A stretch of 64,000 bases of DNA from Noviherbaspirillum soli (lineage in GTDB: Bacteria; Pseudomonadota; Gammaproteobacteria; Burkholderiales; Burkholderiaceae_D): the NCBI RefSeq assembly GCF_015352955.1, contig NZ_JACYOX010000012.1, positions 1-64,000 of the forward strand. Reading direction: 5' to 3'. The position numbers and the translations under genes are program-made. The notes below the pieces were generated by a model. That model was not told where the DNA came from. It made no database searches and saw only the letters and a list, made by a program, of their open reading frames with translations. Below are positions 42,012-52,050 of this stretch, one piece after another (the stretch's first letter is position 1; every line of letters starts with the position of its first letter).

Positions 42012-42676
42012 CAGGCGGCCTGCCCGAGCGCGGTCTCGGCGTACTGCATCGCGTCGGCCAGCAGTGCATCCGCGCAGCGGTCGAGCCGGGTCAGCTGCAG
42101 GCCCAGCAGCATGTTGGCCACCAGGCCCACCGCGGTGGTCAGGAGCGCAATGCCGAGGCCGCCGGTCAAAGTCTTCAGCAGGTCCTGGGTCTGGCTCGGG
42201 TCGAAGCTTTCCAGCCGCGAGATCTGGATCGCCAGTATCGAAAAGCCGATCACCTTGCCCAGCAGGCCCAGCTTGATCTGGATGCCGTTGACCCACCAGG
42301 CGCCGTCATTGGGGCCGTGCAGCCGCTCGGCCAGCACATCGGCCAGGCGGCCGCGCGCGCCGGCATCGGCCGGCTGCTGCGCCAGCAAATTGCGGAAGTA
42401 ATCGTCGATATGGCTGTGCGGCCGGCCGCGCATGCCGCGCCGCCAGCCTTCCATGCTGGCGCGCTCGGCGCACAGCCAAAGGCTGCGCCGGCCGCACCAC
42501 AGGGTGGCCACGGCGAAGATGGCGACGATGGTCATGGTGATGCCGGTCGGGTCGGCATCCAGCAGCATGCGCCAGACGCCGTACTGCCACAGCAGCACTG
42601 CCGCAAACAGCAGCACGCCGGCGAAGGCCAGCCAGGTCAGGAAAAGCGTGTCGGCGGAAGCGGCGTCGCGCTGCAT
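42011..42676 (-). CDS. MotA/TolQ/ExbB-type proton channel protein
   Basis: 221 residues. Two N-terminal membrane helices (LFLTWLAFAGVLLFAAVLLW and TGITMTIVAIFAVATLW), a cytoplasmic middle, then the family core GLLGKVIGFSILAIQI and TGGLGIALLTTAVGLVANMLLGL, the ExbB/TolQ signature. It should form a proton-driven pentameric channel with the ExbD-like protein. ATG 42676 has GGAG 5-6 bases upstream, preferred over an earlier ATG at 42739. A sigma-54 promoter lies 35 bases upstream. Confidence 0.85.
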   Translation of the reverse strand: MQRDAASADTLFLTWLAFAGVLLFAAVLLWQYGVWRMLLDADPTGITMTIVAIFAVATLWCGRRSLWLCAERASMEGWRRGMRGRPHSHIDDYFRNLLAQQPADAGARGRLADVLAERLHGPNDGAWWVNGIQIKLGLLGKVIGFSILAIQISRLESFDPSQTQDLLKTLTGGLGIALLTTAVGLVANMLLGLQLTRLDRCADALLADAMQYAETALGQAA

Positions 42677-42710
42677 GGTTTCTCCATCGTTCTTGTGATG
42701 GAAGACCGAC

Positions 42711-42726
42711 GCAATTTCCATGCCCC
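42711..42726 (-). promoter_or_regulatory. Sigma-54 promoter of the ExbB/ExbD-like operon
   Basis: On the minus strand GGGGCATGGAAATTGC, with GG at 42724-42723 and GC at 42712-42711, ten bases apart. Confidence 0.7.
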
Positions 42727-42777
42727 GCGGCATGGACATGGGAGACAGCCGGCCCGGCGTCCGCGCTGCTCCAGCAG

Positions 42778-42793
42778 GAAACAGTGCTGTTGC
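42778..42793 (-). promoter_or_regulatory. Possible activator dyad upstream of the ExbB/ExbD-like operon
   Basis: On the plus strand GAAACA-GTGC-TGTTGC; on the operon strand GCAACA-GCAC-TGTTTC. It is about 60 bases upstream of the -24 element and closely related to the site at 35646. Confidence 0.5.
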
Positions 42794-42817
42794 AAATTGG
42801 GACAGCCGGGCAGGCTC

Positions 42818-44800
<1,983 letters not shown>

Positions 44801-44926
44801 AACCGCTCCTTCTTGGTTTGGGGGCGTGGTGCACTTTAAGTAGCTATTTTTTTCGCCATGGTACACCTGTTGAGAAATGGCGCAACCGTTTAACGAACAA
44901 CGCGCAGTGCAAGGCAGAAAGCCGGC

Positions 44927-44942
44927 TGGCACGGCAATTGCG
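44927..44942 (+). promoter_or_regulatory. Sigma-54 promoter of the pedF operon
   Basis: TGGCACGGCAATTGCG: GG 44928-44929 and GC 44940-44941, ten bases apart; 41 bases before ATG 44983. Confidence 0.85.
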
Positions 44943-44982
44943 GTAGGGATGGCATCCGCTTTTCATACACAGGAGACACTCC

Positions 44983-45450
44983 ATGCGCAAGACATCCTTC
45001 CTCTGCACCCTGGTCCTGGCGGCTTCCGCCTTTCTTTCGCCGGCGGCGCATGCCCACGGCGATGTGACGCCGCAGGTGGTCGATACCAAGACGCTGCCGC
45101 CGCTGGGCGACAAGTGGGCCGCCGAGAATCCCTATCGCGACAACAAGGAGGCGCAAAAAGTCGGGGCCTCGGCCTACGGCGCCAACTGCGCGCGCTGCCA
45201 CGGGATCGACGCGATATCGGGCGGCATCGCGCCGGACCTGCGCCTGCTGGACCGCGACTGCATGACACAGAAAGTGGAAGCCAAGCGCAAGGCCTGCATC
45301 AAGGACAACGATGACTACTTCAGCAACAGCGTGCGCAAGGGCAAGGTGCGCAACGGCGCGGTCTACATGCCGCCGTTCGAGGGCGTGCTGAACCAGGAAG
45401 CGGTGTGGGCCATCAAGGCTTATCTGGAAACCCGGCGCGAGGTGAAGTAA
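44983..45450 (+). CDS. pedF: Cytochrome c-550 (PedF-like)
   Basis: 155-residue periplasmic cytochrome c (signal MRKTSFLCTLVLAASAFLSPAAHA). Haem site CARCH, distal Met near MPPFEG, and the AHGDVTPQVVDTKTLPPLG start and DCMTQKVEAKRKACIKDND segment characteristic of PedF-type cytochromes. It accepts electrons from the quinoprotein alcohol dehydrogenase. First gene of the unit pedF, binding protein, NosR-like gene, apbE. Confidence 0.88.
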   Translation: MRKTSFLCTLVLAASAFLSPAAHAHGDVTPQVVDTKTLPPLGDKWAAENPYRDNKEAQKVGASAYGANCARCHGIDAISGGIAPDLRLLDRDCMTQKVEAKRKACIKDNDDYFSNSVRKGKVRNGAVYMPPFEGVLNQEAVWAIKAYLETRREVK

Positions 45451-45517
45451 CGCCGTACCCCGTGCCCACCAGGCCGCCACGCAACGATGGCGGCCGTATA
45501 AAAATATTGGAGACCTC

Positions 45518-46348
45518 ATGTTTTTTCCCCTCATACGCTGCGCTGCCACGCTGATCCTGGCCTGCCTGGCGCTGACGATGTCGGCGCCGGCCAGCGCCGA
45601 CATGGACAAGATCCGCCAGTCGGGCTCGCTCAAGGTGGCGGTCTACAAGGACATGGCGCCGTTTTCATCCGACGACGGCGGCATCGATGTCGACATCGCC
45701 GACGCGCTGGCGAAAAAGCTGGGCCTGAAGCTGGCGCTATTGCCCTTTCCCGCCGGCGAGGAAGTGGGCGACGACCTGCGCAACATGGTGTGGAAGGGCC
45801 ATTACCTCGGCTACGGACCGGCCGACGTGATGCTGCATGTACCGGTGGACCGCTTCCTGATCGCCCGCAATGACAAGGTCGAGATCTTCGCGCCGTACTA
45901 CCGCGAGACGGTGCGCCTGGCCTACAGCAAGGAAGCGGTGCCGCGCTTCGACGGCCTGGATTCGCTGCAGGGACGCGAGATCGGCGTGGAAAAGGTGTCG
46001 ATCGCCGGCGTGCTGCTGCTGGGCGAAGGCGACGGCAAGTTCCGCGACAAGGTGCGCATCTATCCGACCGCGGTCGAGGCGCTGCAGGACCTGAAGGCCG
46101 GCAGGCTGGCCGGCGTGCTGGCCCACCGCTCCGAGATCGAGTCGGTGCTGCGGGACGATGCCCGTTTCGGCATCCAGCAGGTGGCGTTCCAGCGGCTGCC
46201 GGCGCAGGGCTGGGCGGTCGGCATGGCGGTGAAGAAGGAAGCGCGCGACCTGGCGCAGGCGCTGCAGCAGGCGCTGGCCGAGCTCACCGCCTCGGGTGAA
46301 ATGGGCCGCATCTTTGCCAAGCATGGCGTCCAGCCCGTCACGCCTTAG
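45518..46348 (+). CDS. MxaJ/XoxJ-like periplasmic binding protein linked to quinoprotein dehydrogenase
   Basis: 276 residues with a Sec signal (ending SAPASA) and a solute-binding-protein type II fold: SGSLKVAVYKDMAPFSSDDGGIDVDIADALAK. It belongs to the group found beside PQQ dehydrogenases (MoxJ/XoxJ, TIGR03871 as I recall), thought to help assemble or activate the enzyme rather than to import a nutrient; no ABC transporter genes are near. Its 3' end overlaps the next gene. Confidence 0.85.
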   Translation: MFFPLIRCAATLILACLALTMSAPASADMDKIRQSGSLKVAVYKDMAPFSSDDGGIDVDIADALAKKLGLKLALLPFPAGEEVGDDLRNMVWKGHYLGYGPADVMLHVPVDRFLIARNDKVEIFAPYYRETVRLAYSKEAVPRFDGLDSLQGREIGVEKVSIAGVLLLGEGDGKFRDKVRIYPTAVEALQDLKAGRLAGVLAHRSEIESVLRDDARFGIQQVAFQRLPAQGWAVGMAVKKEARDLAQALQQALAELTASGEMGRIFAKHGVQPVTP

Positions 46349-48455
46349 GGCAACGCTGCTCGCCGCGCTGCGGACGGCGTTCGCCTTGCTGCTGCTGGCG
46401 TGGTTCGCCGCCGCGCCGGCGCTGGCCGGCGCGCTCGCGCGCGACGCGCTGGCGCGTTATTTCCCGTCGCCGCTGATGGTGGGCGAGCGCGACGCCGCGC
46501 TGCCGGTCTGGCCGCTGCTGCGCCAGAATGCCACCGCCACCGAACTGGTGGGCTATGCCTTCGAGTCGATCGACTTCGCGCCGGTGCCCGGTTTTTCCGG
46601 CGTGCCGATCAATCTGCTGGTGGCCATCGATCCCAAGGGTCAGTTTCTCGACGTGCGGGTGGTTTCCCACCATGAGCCGGTGTTTCTCGAAGGACTGGGC
46701 GAGGCGCCGATGGCGCGCTTTGCCAGCCAGTACCGCGGCCTGGCGCTGCACCAGAGCATTGCCATCGATACCGCGCCGCGCGCCGGACCGAAGCAGGATG
46801 GCAATGTGGTCCATATCGACGGCGTGGCCAAGGCCACCGCCTCTGTGCGCATCATCAACCAGAGCGTGCTGTCGTCGGCGCTGAAGGTGGCGCGCGCCCG
46901 GCTGGGCTTTGCCGGCGCGGCCGACCCGGACCAGATCGCGCGCCTGAAGCCGGATGTGTTCGAAAGCCTGTCCTTCGAGGCATTGCAGGCGGAGGGATTA
47001 GTCAAGCGGGTGACGCTGACCAACCGCCAGGCCGAAGCCGCATTTGCCGACAGCGACGCGGCCGGCATCGATGCCGAGGCGCTGGCCAAGCCGGATGCGG
47101 TGATGAGCGACTTCTACGTCGCGCTGGCCTCGGTGCCCAGCGTCGGGCGCAACCTGCTCACGCCGGCATCCTGGAACAGGCTGGCAGGCCGGCTCGATCC
47201 GGGCGACCATGCGCTGCTGGTGCTGTATGAAGGGCGCTACGGCATCATCGGCGACGACTTCGTGGCCGGCACCGCGCCCGACCGCCTGCTGCTGAAGCAG
47301 AACGGGCTGGCCATCGAAATGCGCGACCTCGACCTGGATCTGAAGACCAGCGAGCCGGCGCTGCGCGGCAAGTCGCTGCGGGTGTTCCGCATCATTGCCC
47401 AGTCCGGGCTGGACCTGGCGCATCCGCTCGAACTGGCGCTGGTGGTCAGGCGTGCCAAGGGCATCATCTATCCGGAGCGCTTCCAGCGCGAGTTTGCCAG
47501 CCGGCTGTCGCTGCCGGCGCGCTTCTACGATGCACCGGTTGCCGCCGACAAGACCTGGGTAGCGGTATGGAAGCAGCGCTGGCCCGACCTGGCGTTGCTG
47601 GCAGCCGGGCTGCTGGTGCTGACGGTTGCGCTGCTCCGGCAAAAAACGCTGACGGCCAGCCAGCGCCGCTTCGCCTGGTTCCGCCAGGGCTATCTGTTGT
47701 TTACCGCCTTGTTCATCGGCTGGCATGCGCAGGGCCAGCTTTCCATCGTCAACCTGACCGGCCTGCTGCAGGCGATGCGCGACGGCCGCGACCTGTCCTT
47801 CTTCCTCTACGACCCGATGACGGTGTCGCTGTGGGCCTTCGTGCTGGTGTCGCTGCTGGTCTGGGGCCGCGGCACCTTCTGCGGCTGGCTGTGCCCGTTC
47901 GGCGCGCTGCAGGAATTGGTCGGCAAGGCGGCGCGCCTGCTGCGGGTGCCGCAGATCAGGCCGCGGCGCGCCACCGACGCCCGGTTGAAGCTGCTGAAGT
48001 ACCTCGCGCTGGCGGCCATCCTTGGCAGCGTGTTCCTGGCGCCTGCATGGACCGACGCACTGGTGGAAGCCGAGCCTTTCAAGACCGCGATCACGCTGAA
48101 CTTCGTGCGTTCCTGGCCTTTCGTGCTGTATGCCGGCGGCCTGTTGCTGGGCAGCGCGGTGGTCTACAAGTTCTTCTGCCGCTACCTGTGCCCGTTTGGC
48201 GCCGGCCTGGCCGTGCTCGGCCGGTTCCGGCTGCTCGACTGGCTGCCGCGCCGCAAGGAATGCGGCAAGCCGTGCCAGACCTGCCGCCACCGCTGCGAGT
48301 ACGAAGCGATCCGCGCGGACGGCCGGATACGCTATGACGACTGCTTTCAATGCATGGACTGCGTGGTGATCCACCAGAGCGACGCCCTGTGCGCGCCGCT
48401 GATCCTGGAAAAGAAGCGCGCCCGGGTCATTCCCGTGCATTCCCTGTCTTCCTGA
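46323..48455 (+). CDS. NosR-like FMN-binding, iron-sulfur membrane protein
   Basis: 710 residues. An N-terminal membrane/signal segment, then a periplasmic FMN-binding domain (about 45-180) with DGVAKATAS, where Thr172 is the expected flavinylation residue. After a second periplasmic part come five to six membrane helices with FCGWLCPFGALQE and CRYLCPFGAGL, then a C-terminal ferredoxin-like region with two Cys clusters (CGKPCQTCRHRC and CFQCMDC). The layout is that of NosR-type transmembrane electron carriers. ApbE, the enzyme that attaches FMN to such proteins, is encoded next. ATG 46323 lies inside the preceding gene; the start is not certain. Confidence 0.85.
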   Translation: MASSPSRLRATLLAALRTAFALLLLAWFAAAPALAGALARDALARYFPSPLMVGERDAALPVWPLLRQNATATELVGYAFESIDFAPVPGFSGVPINLLVAIDPKGQFLDVRVVSHHEPVFLEGLGEAPMARFASQYRGLALHQSIAIDTAPRAGPKQDGNVVHIDGVAKATASVRIINQSVLSSALKVARARLGFAGAADPDQIARLKPDVFESLSFEALQAEGLVKRVTLTNRQAEAAFADSDAAGIDAEALAKPDAVMSDFYVALASVPSVGRNLLTPASWNRLAGRLDPGDHALLVLYEGRYGIIGDDFVAGTAPDRLLLKQNGLAIEMRDLDLDLKTSEPALRGKSLRVFRIIAQSGLDLAHPLELALVVRRAKGIIYPERFQREFASRLSLPARFYDAPVAADKTWVAVWKQRWPDLALLAAGLLVLTVALLRQKTLTASQRRFAWFRQGYLLFTALFIGWHAQGQLSIVNLTGLLQAMRDGRDLSFFLYDPMTVSLWAFVLVSLLVWGRGTFCGWLCPFGALQELVGKAARLLRVPQIRPRRATDARLKLLKYLALAAILGSVFLAPAWTDALVEAEPFKTAITLNFVRSWPFVLYAGGLLLGSAVVYKFFCRYLCPFGAGLAVLGRFRLLDWLPRRKECGKPCQTCRHRCEYEAIRADGRIRYDDCFQCMDCVVIHQSDALCAPLILEKKRARVIPVHSLSS

Positions 48456-48471
48456 CCTGCAAGGAGCCGCG

Positions 48472-49470
48472 ATGCAACGTCGTACCTTTCTCTCTGCCGC
48501 AATCGGCCTGGGCACGGCCGGCGCGCTGGGCTGGGGCCTGTTGCAGCCGGCGGCCGGCGAGCTTGCGCGCGGGCCGCGGGCGCGGCTGCGCATGCATGCC
48601 GGCGCCGATCTTGCGTTTGGCACCGAGATCAGCGTCAAGGTGCTGCACCACGATCCCAGCGTTGCCGAGCTGGCGATCGCGGATGCGCTGGCGCAGGCGC
48701 GCACGGTCGACGCGCTGATGAGCATCTACCGGCCCGGCAGCCAGGTGCATACCCTGAACCGCGACGGCTGCCTGGCGCAGCCCAGCCATCACCTGCTGGC
48801 GGTGCTGCAGGAAGCGGCCCGGCTGTCGGCCCTGAGCGACGGCGCGTTCGATATCACCGTCCAGCCGCTGTGGGACCTGGCGCGGCACGGCCGGGACTGC
48901 GCGCCGGCGCTGCCGCTGATCGGCTGGCGGCGCATCAGCGCGGATGCCAGCGGCGTCATCCTGCGGCCCGGCATGGCGATCACCCTGAACGGCATCGCGC
49001 AAGGCTATGCGCTGGACCTGGCGCGCGCGGCGCTGGCGGCGCGCGGCATCCGCCATGCGCTGATCGACACCGGCGAATTCGGCGCGCTGGGCCAGGCCGA
49101 GCAGGGCAGGGCCTGGACGCTCGGCGTGCGCGACCCGCGACGGGCAGAAGGCTATGCCGGCGCGCTCGAACTCGACAGCCGCTGCGTCGCCACCTCCGGC
49201 GACTATGCCAGCGCCTTCAGTGCCGACTTCAGCCGCCATCACATCTTCGACCCTGCCACCGGAGCCTCGCCGGCGGAGCTGGCAGCAGTGACCGTCGTTG
49301 CGCCCACAGGCATGCTGGCGGACGGCCTGTCGACCGCCTGCATGGTGATGGGCGCCCGGCGCTCGCTGGCGCTGGCGGCCGGCATCGAAGGCGTCGACCT
49401 GCTGGCCATCGACAAGGCAGGCCGGCGCTGGCATAGCGCCGGCCTGCGCTGGCTGCCGGCGGCGGGATAG
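48472..49470 (+). CDS. apbE: FAD:protein FMN transferase
   Basis: 332 residues; transfers FMN from FAD to a Thr of partner flavoproteins, here most likely the NosR-like protein encoded 16 bases upstream. The family blocks are visible: MSIYRPGSQVHTLNRDG, LSDGAFDITVQPLW, ITLNGIAQGYALDLARAAL, SGDYASAFSADFSRHHIFDPATG and DGLSTACMVMG. The N-terminus (MQRRTFLSAAIGLGTAGALGW) looks like a twin-arginine export signal, so the enzyme acts in the periplasm. ATG 48472 has AAGGAG upstream. Confidence 0.92.
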   Translation: MQRRTFLSAAIGLGTAGALGWGLLQPAAGELARGPRARLRMHAGADLAFGTEISVKVLHHDPSVAELAIADALAQARTVDALMSIYRPGSQVHTLNRDGCLAQPSHHLLAVLQEAARLSALSDGAFDITVQPLWDLARHGRDCAPALPLIGWRRISADASGVILRPGMAITLNGIAQGYALDLARAALAARGIRHALIDTGEFGALGQAEQGRAWTLGVRDPRRAEGYAGALELDSRCVATSGDYASAFSADFSRHHIFDPATGASPAELAAVTVVAPTGMLADGLSTACMVMGARRSLALAAGIEGVDLLAIDKAGRRWHSAGLRWLPAAG

Positions 49471-49605
49471 GCAGGCCTGACGCGGTTCCGTCGCCGGCAT
49501 GCCTTGCCTCTCCGCAAGGCAGGGCGCGTCGTCATTTGCTGTTACCATTCCCGCCTTTGCCTTGCTGTCCACCTTTCTTCCAGTTCAACTCTCCACCGTC
49601 CCGCC

Positions 49606-50259
49606 ATGCCTTCCATCCTTGCGCTGAACCGTTTTTTCCTTTTGTTTGCGATGCTGTTCCTTGCCGTCTGCGGACTGGCGCAGGCCCAGGAAGCGCCCGA
49701 CGTGCTGATACGCCGCGTCAGCCAGGAAGTGATGGATCTCGCCCGCAACGATCCGGCCATCCAGGCCGGCGACCGCAGGCGCATTTATGCAGTGGTCGAG
49801 TCGCGCATCATGCCGCACCTGGATTTCCAGCGCGGCACCGCCCTGACCATGGGCCGCAACTGGCGCCAGGCCACGCCCGAGCAGCGCCAGAAGCTGTCCG
49901 AGGAATTCCGCAACCTGCTGCTGCACACCTATGCTGGCGCGATGTCGCAGATCAAGGACCAGACCATGACCTTCAAGCCGCTGCGCATGGACCCGACCGA
50001 CACCGATGTCGAAGTGCGCTCCGAGGTACGCATGCCGCGCCGGCCGGAGCCGGTGGAGGTGAGCTACCGGCTGCACAAGTCCGCCAGCGGCTGGAAGATC
50101 TATGACGTCAATGTGATGGGCGCCTGGCTCAGCGAAACCTATCGCACCACCTTTGCGTCGGAAGTGAGCAAGGGGGGGATCGATGGCCTGATCCATACGC
50201 TGGAAGAGAAGAACCGGCAGCTGGCATCGCGTGATGCGCAGGAGAGTGGCAAGCCGTAA
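49606..50259 (+). CDS. mlaC: Phospholipid-binding protein MlaC-like
   Basis: 217-residue periplasmic protein (Sec signal ending GLAQAQ) of the MlaC/Ttg2D family that moves phospholipids between the membranes. Family blocks are ARNDPAIQAGDRRRIYAVVESRIMPHLDF, MGRNWRQATPEQRQKLSEEFRNLLLHTYA and WKIYDVNVMGAWLSETYRTTF. No mlaFEDB genes are near, so this is an isolated copy. ATG 49606 is fixed by the signal peptide; the longer open frame is not. Confidence 0.9.
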   Translation: MPSILALNRFFLLFAMLFLAVCGLAQAQEAPDVLIRRVSQEVMDLARNDPAIQAGDRRRIYAVVESRIMPHLDFQRGTALTMGRNWRQATPEQRQKLSEEFRNLLLHTYAGAMSQIKDQTMTFKPLRMDPTDTDVEVRSEVRMPRRPEPVEVSYRLHKSASGWKIYDVNVMGAWLSETYRTTFASEVSKGGIDGLIHTLEEKNRQLASRDAQESGKP

Positions 50260-50281
50260 GGGAAACGTTTTCGTGGTGTTC

Positions 50282-50396
50282 GTAGGCTGCAATACCCGAA
50301 GGGCATTGCAGCACGGTCGCCAACGGGAATGGCATTGCCGCCCGAGTCAGCCGATCGACCAATGGTGCAATGCCCCTCCGGGGTATTGCACCCTAC
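50282..50396. repeat. Paired-palindrome intergenic repeat, copy 4
   Basis: The left palindrome (50282-50312) reads GTAGGCTGCAATACCC...GGGCATTGCAGC; the right (50364-50396) reads GGTGCAATGCCCC...GGGGTATTGCACCCTAC. The end-to-end change GTAGGG to GTAGGC on the left is matched by CACC to CAGC on the other arm. It lies between convergent mlaC and the gamma-glutamyltransferase gene. Confidence 0.88.
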
Positions 50397-50423
50397 GAAA
50401 TCTGCCTTATGCCTGCCTGAACA

Positions 50424-52031
50424 TTACCAGCCCGCCGCAGCGCCATCGCTGCGCGGATCCGAACCGCCTTCCAGCAAGCCATTTGGATGGCGGATGATCG
50501 CGCCGGCATGGCCCATCGTTTCATCCCAGGCCTCCAGCACATCCACCTCATGCCCCATTTCCCGCAATGCGGCAACCGTCCCGTCGGAAAAGCGTGCTTC
50601 CAGTTTCAGGGAGTCGCTGGTCTGGCCCCAGGTGCGGCCCAGCAGCCAGCGCGGCGCGCTGATGGCGGCCTGCGGGTTCATGCCGAACAGCGCGATGCGC
50701 GAAAACACCGCGCTCTGCGATTGCGGCTGGCCATCGCCGCCCATGTTGCCGTAGACCAGCGTGCGGCCGTCGTCGAACCGGGCCAGCGCCGGGTTCAGGG
50801 TATGGAAGGGCTTGCGGCCCGGTGTCAGCGGGTTGCGCGCCGCCGGGTCGAGGCTGAAGCTGCAGCCGCGGTTCTGCCAGTTCACGCCCGACGCGGGCAG
50901 CACGATGCCGCTGCCGAACTCATGGTAGATGCTCTGGATGAAGCTGACCGCCACGCCGTCGCGGTCGATCACGCCCATCCAGATCGTGTCGGCCGGGCCC
51001 ATGCCCTTGCCCCAGGGTGCGGCATGCCGCGGGTCGATGGCGGCAGCCATGCGGTCCAGCGCGTCGGGCGCCAGCAGGCTCTGCGGGTCGACGCTCATGT
51101 AGGCCGGGTCGGTGATGTCGCGGTCGCGGATGGCGAAGGCGCGCTTGGTTGCCTCGACGCAGGCATGCACGAAGGGCGCGCCGGCAGGGTCCATGCCGGC
51201 CTCTAGCAGCCGGTCGATCTGCCCCAGGATCAGCAGTGATACCAGGCCCTGCGTCGGCGGCGGCATGTTGTAGACCGTGCCCAGGCTGTGCCGCAGCGCC
51301 AGCGGGGTTTTCCATTCGGCGCGGTGGCGGGCCAGATCGTCCAGCGTCAGCGGGCTGTCCAGCCGCGCCAGGTCAGCGGCCATGGACCGGGCCAGGTCGC
51401 CGCGATAGAAGTCGTCGAGGCCGGCGCGGGCCAGCTGTTCGAGCGTGGCGGCCAGTCGCGGCTGCAGGAACAGGCTGCCGGCGTCGGGCGCAGTGCCGTT
51501 GGGCAGGAAGGTGTCGGCAAAGCCGGCGATGCCGGCCAGTTCGTCGCGCTTGCCGGCCGTGCAGCGCGCCTGGCTCAGCGTCACCGGGATGCCGTGGCGG
51601 GCATAGTCGATCGCATCCTGCAGCAGCCGCGCCAGCGGCAGGCGTCCGCCCAATGCCTCGCGCGAATAGCCCTGTGCCGCATCCCAGCCGGAAATGGTGC
51701 CGGCTACCGTGTTGGCCGCGACGCCGCCGCGAAACGGGATGGCGGACAGGCCACGCTCGCGGTAGGAAGCAATGCTGGCCGCGGCTGCGGCGGCGCCGCA
51801 GGCTTCCAGGCCCCGCGGCGCCTCGCCCGGCCGGGCAATCAGCCAGAAGCCGTCGCCGCCGATGCTGTTCATGTGCGGATAGACCACGGCGATCGTGGCG
51901 GCCGCGGCAATCATCGCTTCGACTGCATTGCCGCCCTCGCGCAACACCGCCATCGCGCTTTGCGCCGCCAGCGCGTTGGGGGCGGTTGCCATGCCATGCC
52001 GGCCGCGCGCCGGGTTGGGGGATGAATTCAT
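50424..52031 (-). CDS. Gamma-glutamyltransferase family hydrolase
   Basis: 535-residue N-terminal nucleophile hydrolase. The large-subunit part has AAQSAMAVLREGGNAVEAMIAAAATIAVVYPHMNSIGGDGFWL; the self-cleavage/nucleophile Thr is in GPADTIWMGVIDRDGVAVSF, and the small subunit has GNMGGDGQPQSQSAVFS. There is no signal peptide, unlike classical periplasmic GGT, so it may be a cytosolic oxamate-amidohydrolase or GGT-like enzyme. It lies 19 bases downstream of the symporter gene and is probably co-transcribed with it. Confidence 0.88.
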   Translation of the reverse strand: MNSSPNPARGRHGMATAPNALAAQSAMAVLREGGNAVEAMIAAAATIAVVYPHMNSIGGDGFWLIARPGEAPRGLEACGAAAAAASIASYRERGLSAIPFRGGVAANTVAGTISGWDAAQGYSREALGGRLPLARLLQDAIDYARHGIPVTLSQARCTAGKRDELAGIAGFADTFLPNGTAPDAGSLFLQPRLAATLEQLARAGLDDFYRGDLARSMAADLARLDSPLTLDDLARHRAEWKTPLALRHSLGTVYNMPPPTQGLVSLLILGQIDRLLEAGMDPAGAPFVHACVEATKRAFAIRDRDITDPAYMSVDPQSLLAPDALDRMAAAIDPRHAAPWGKGMGPADTIWMGVIDRDGVAVSFIQSIYHEFGSGIVLPASGVNWQNRGCSFSLDPAARNPLTPGRKPFHTLNPALARFDDGRTLVYGNMGGDGQPQSQSAVFSRIALFGMNPQAAISAPRWLLGRTWGQTSDSLKLEARFSDGTVAALREMGHEVDVLEAWDETMGHAGAIIRHPNGLLEGGSDPRSDGAAAGW

Positions 52032-52050
52032 GATTTGGTGCTCCTTGGCC

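Noticed and set aside
44858-44875. Fourth activator dyad upstream of pedF (GGTACA-CC-TGTTGA)
   Set aside because: Spacing is 2 instead of 4 and the second half is imperfect; not supported as the same site.
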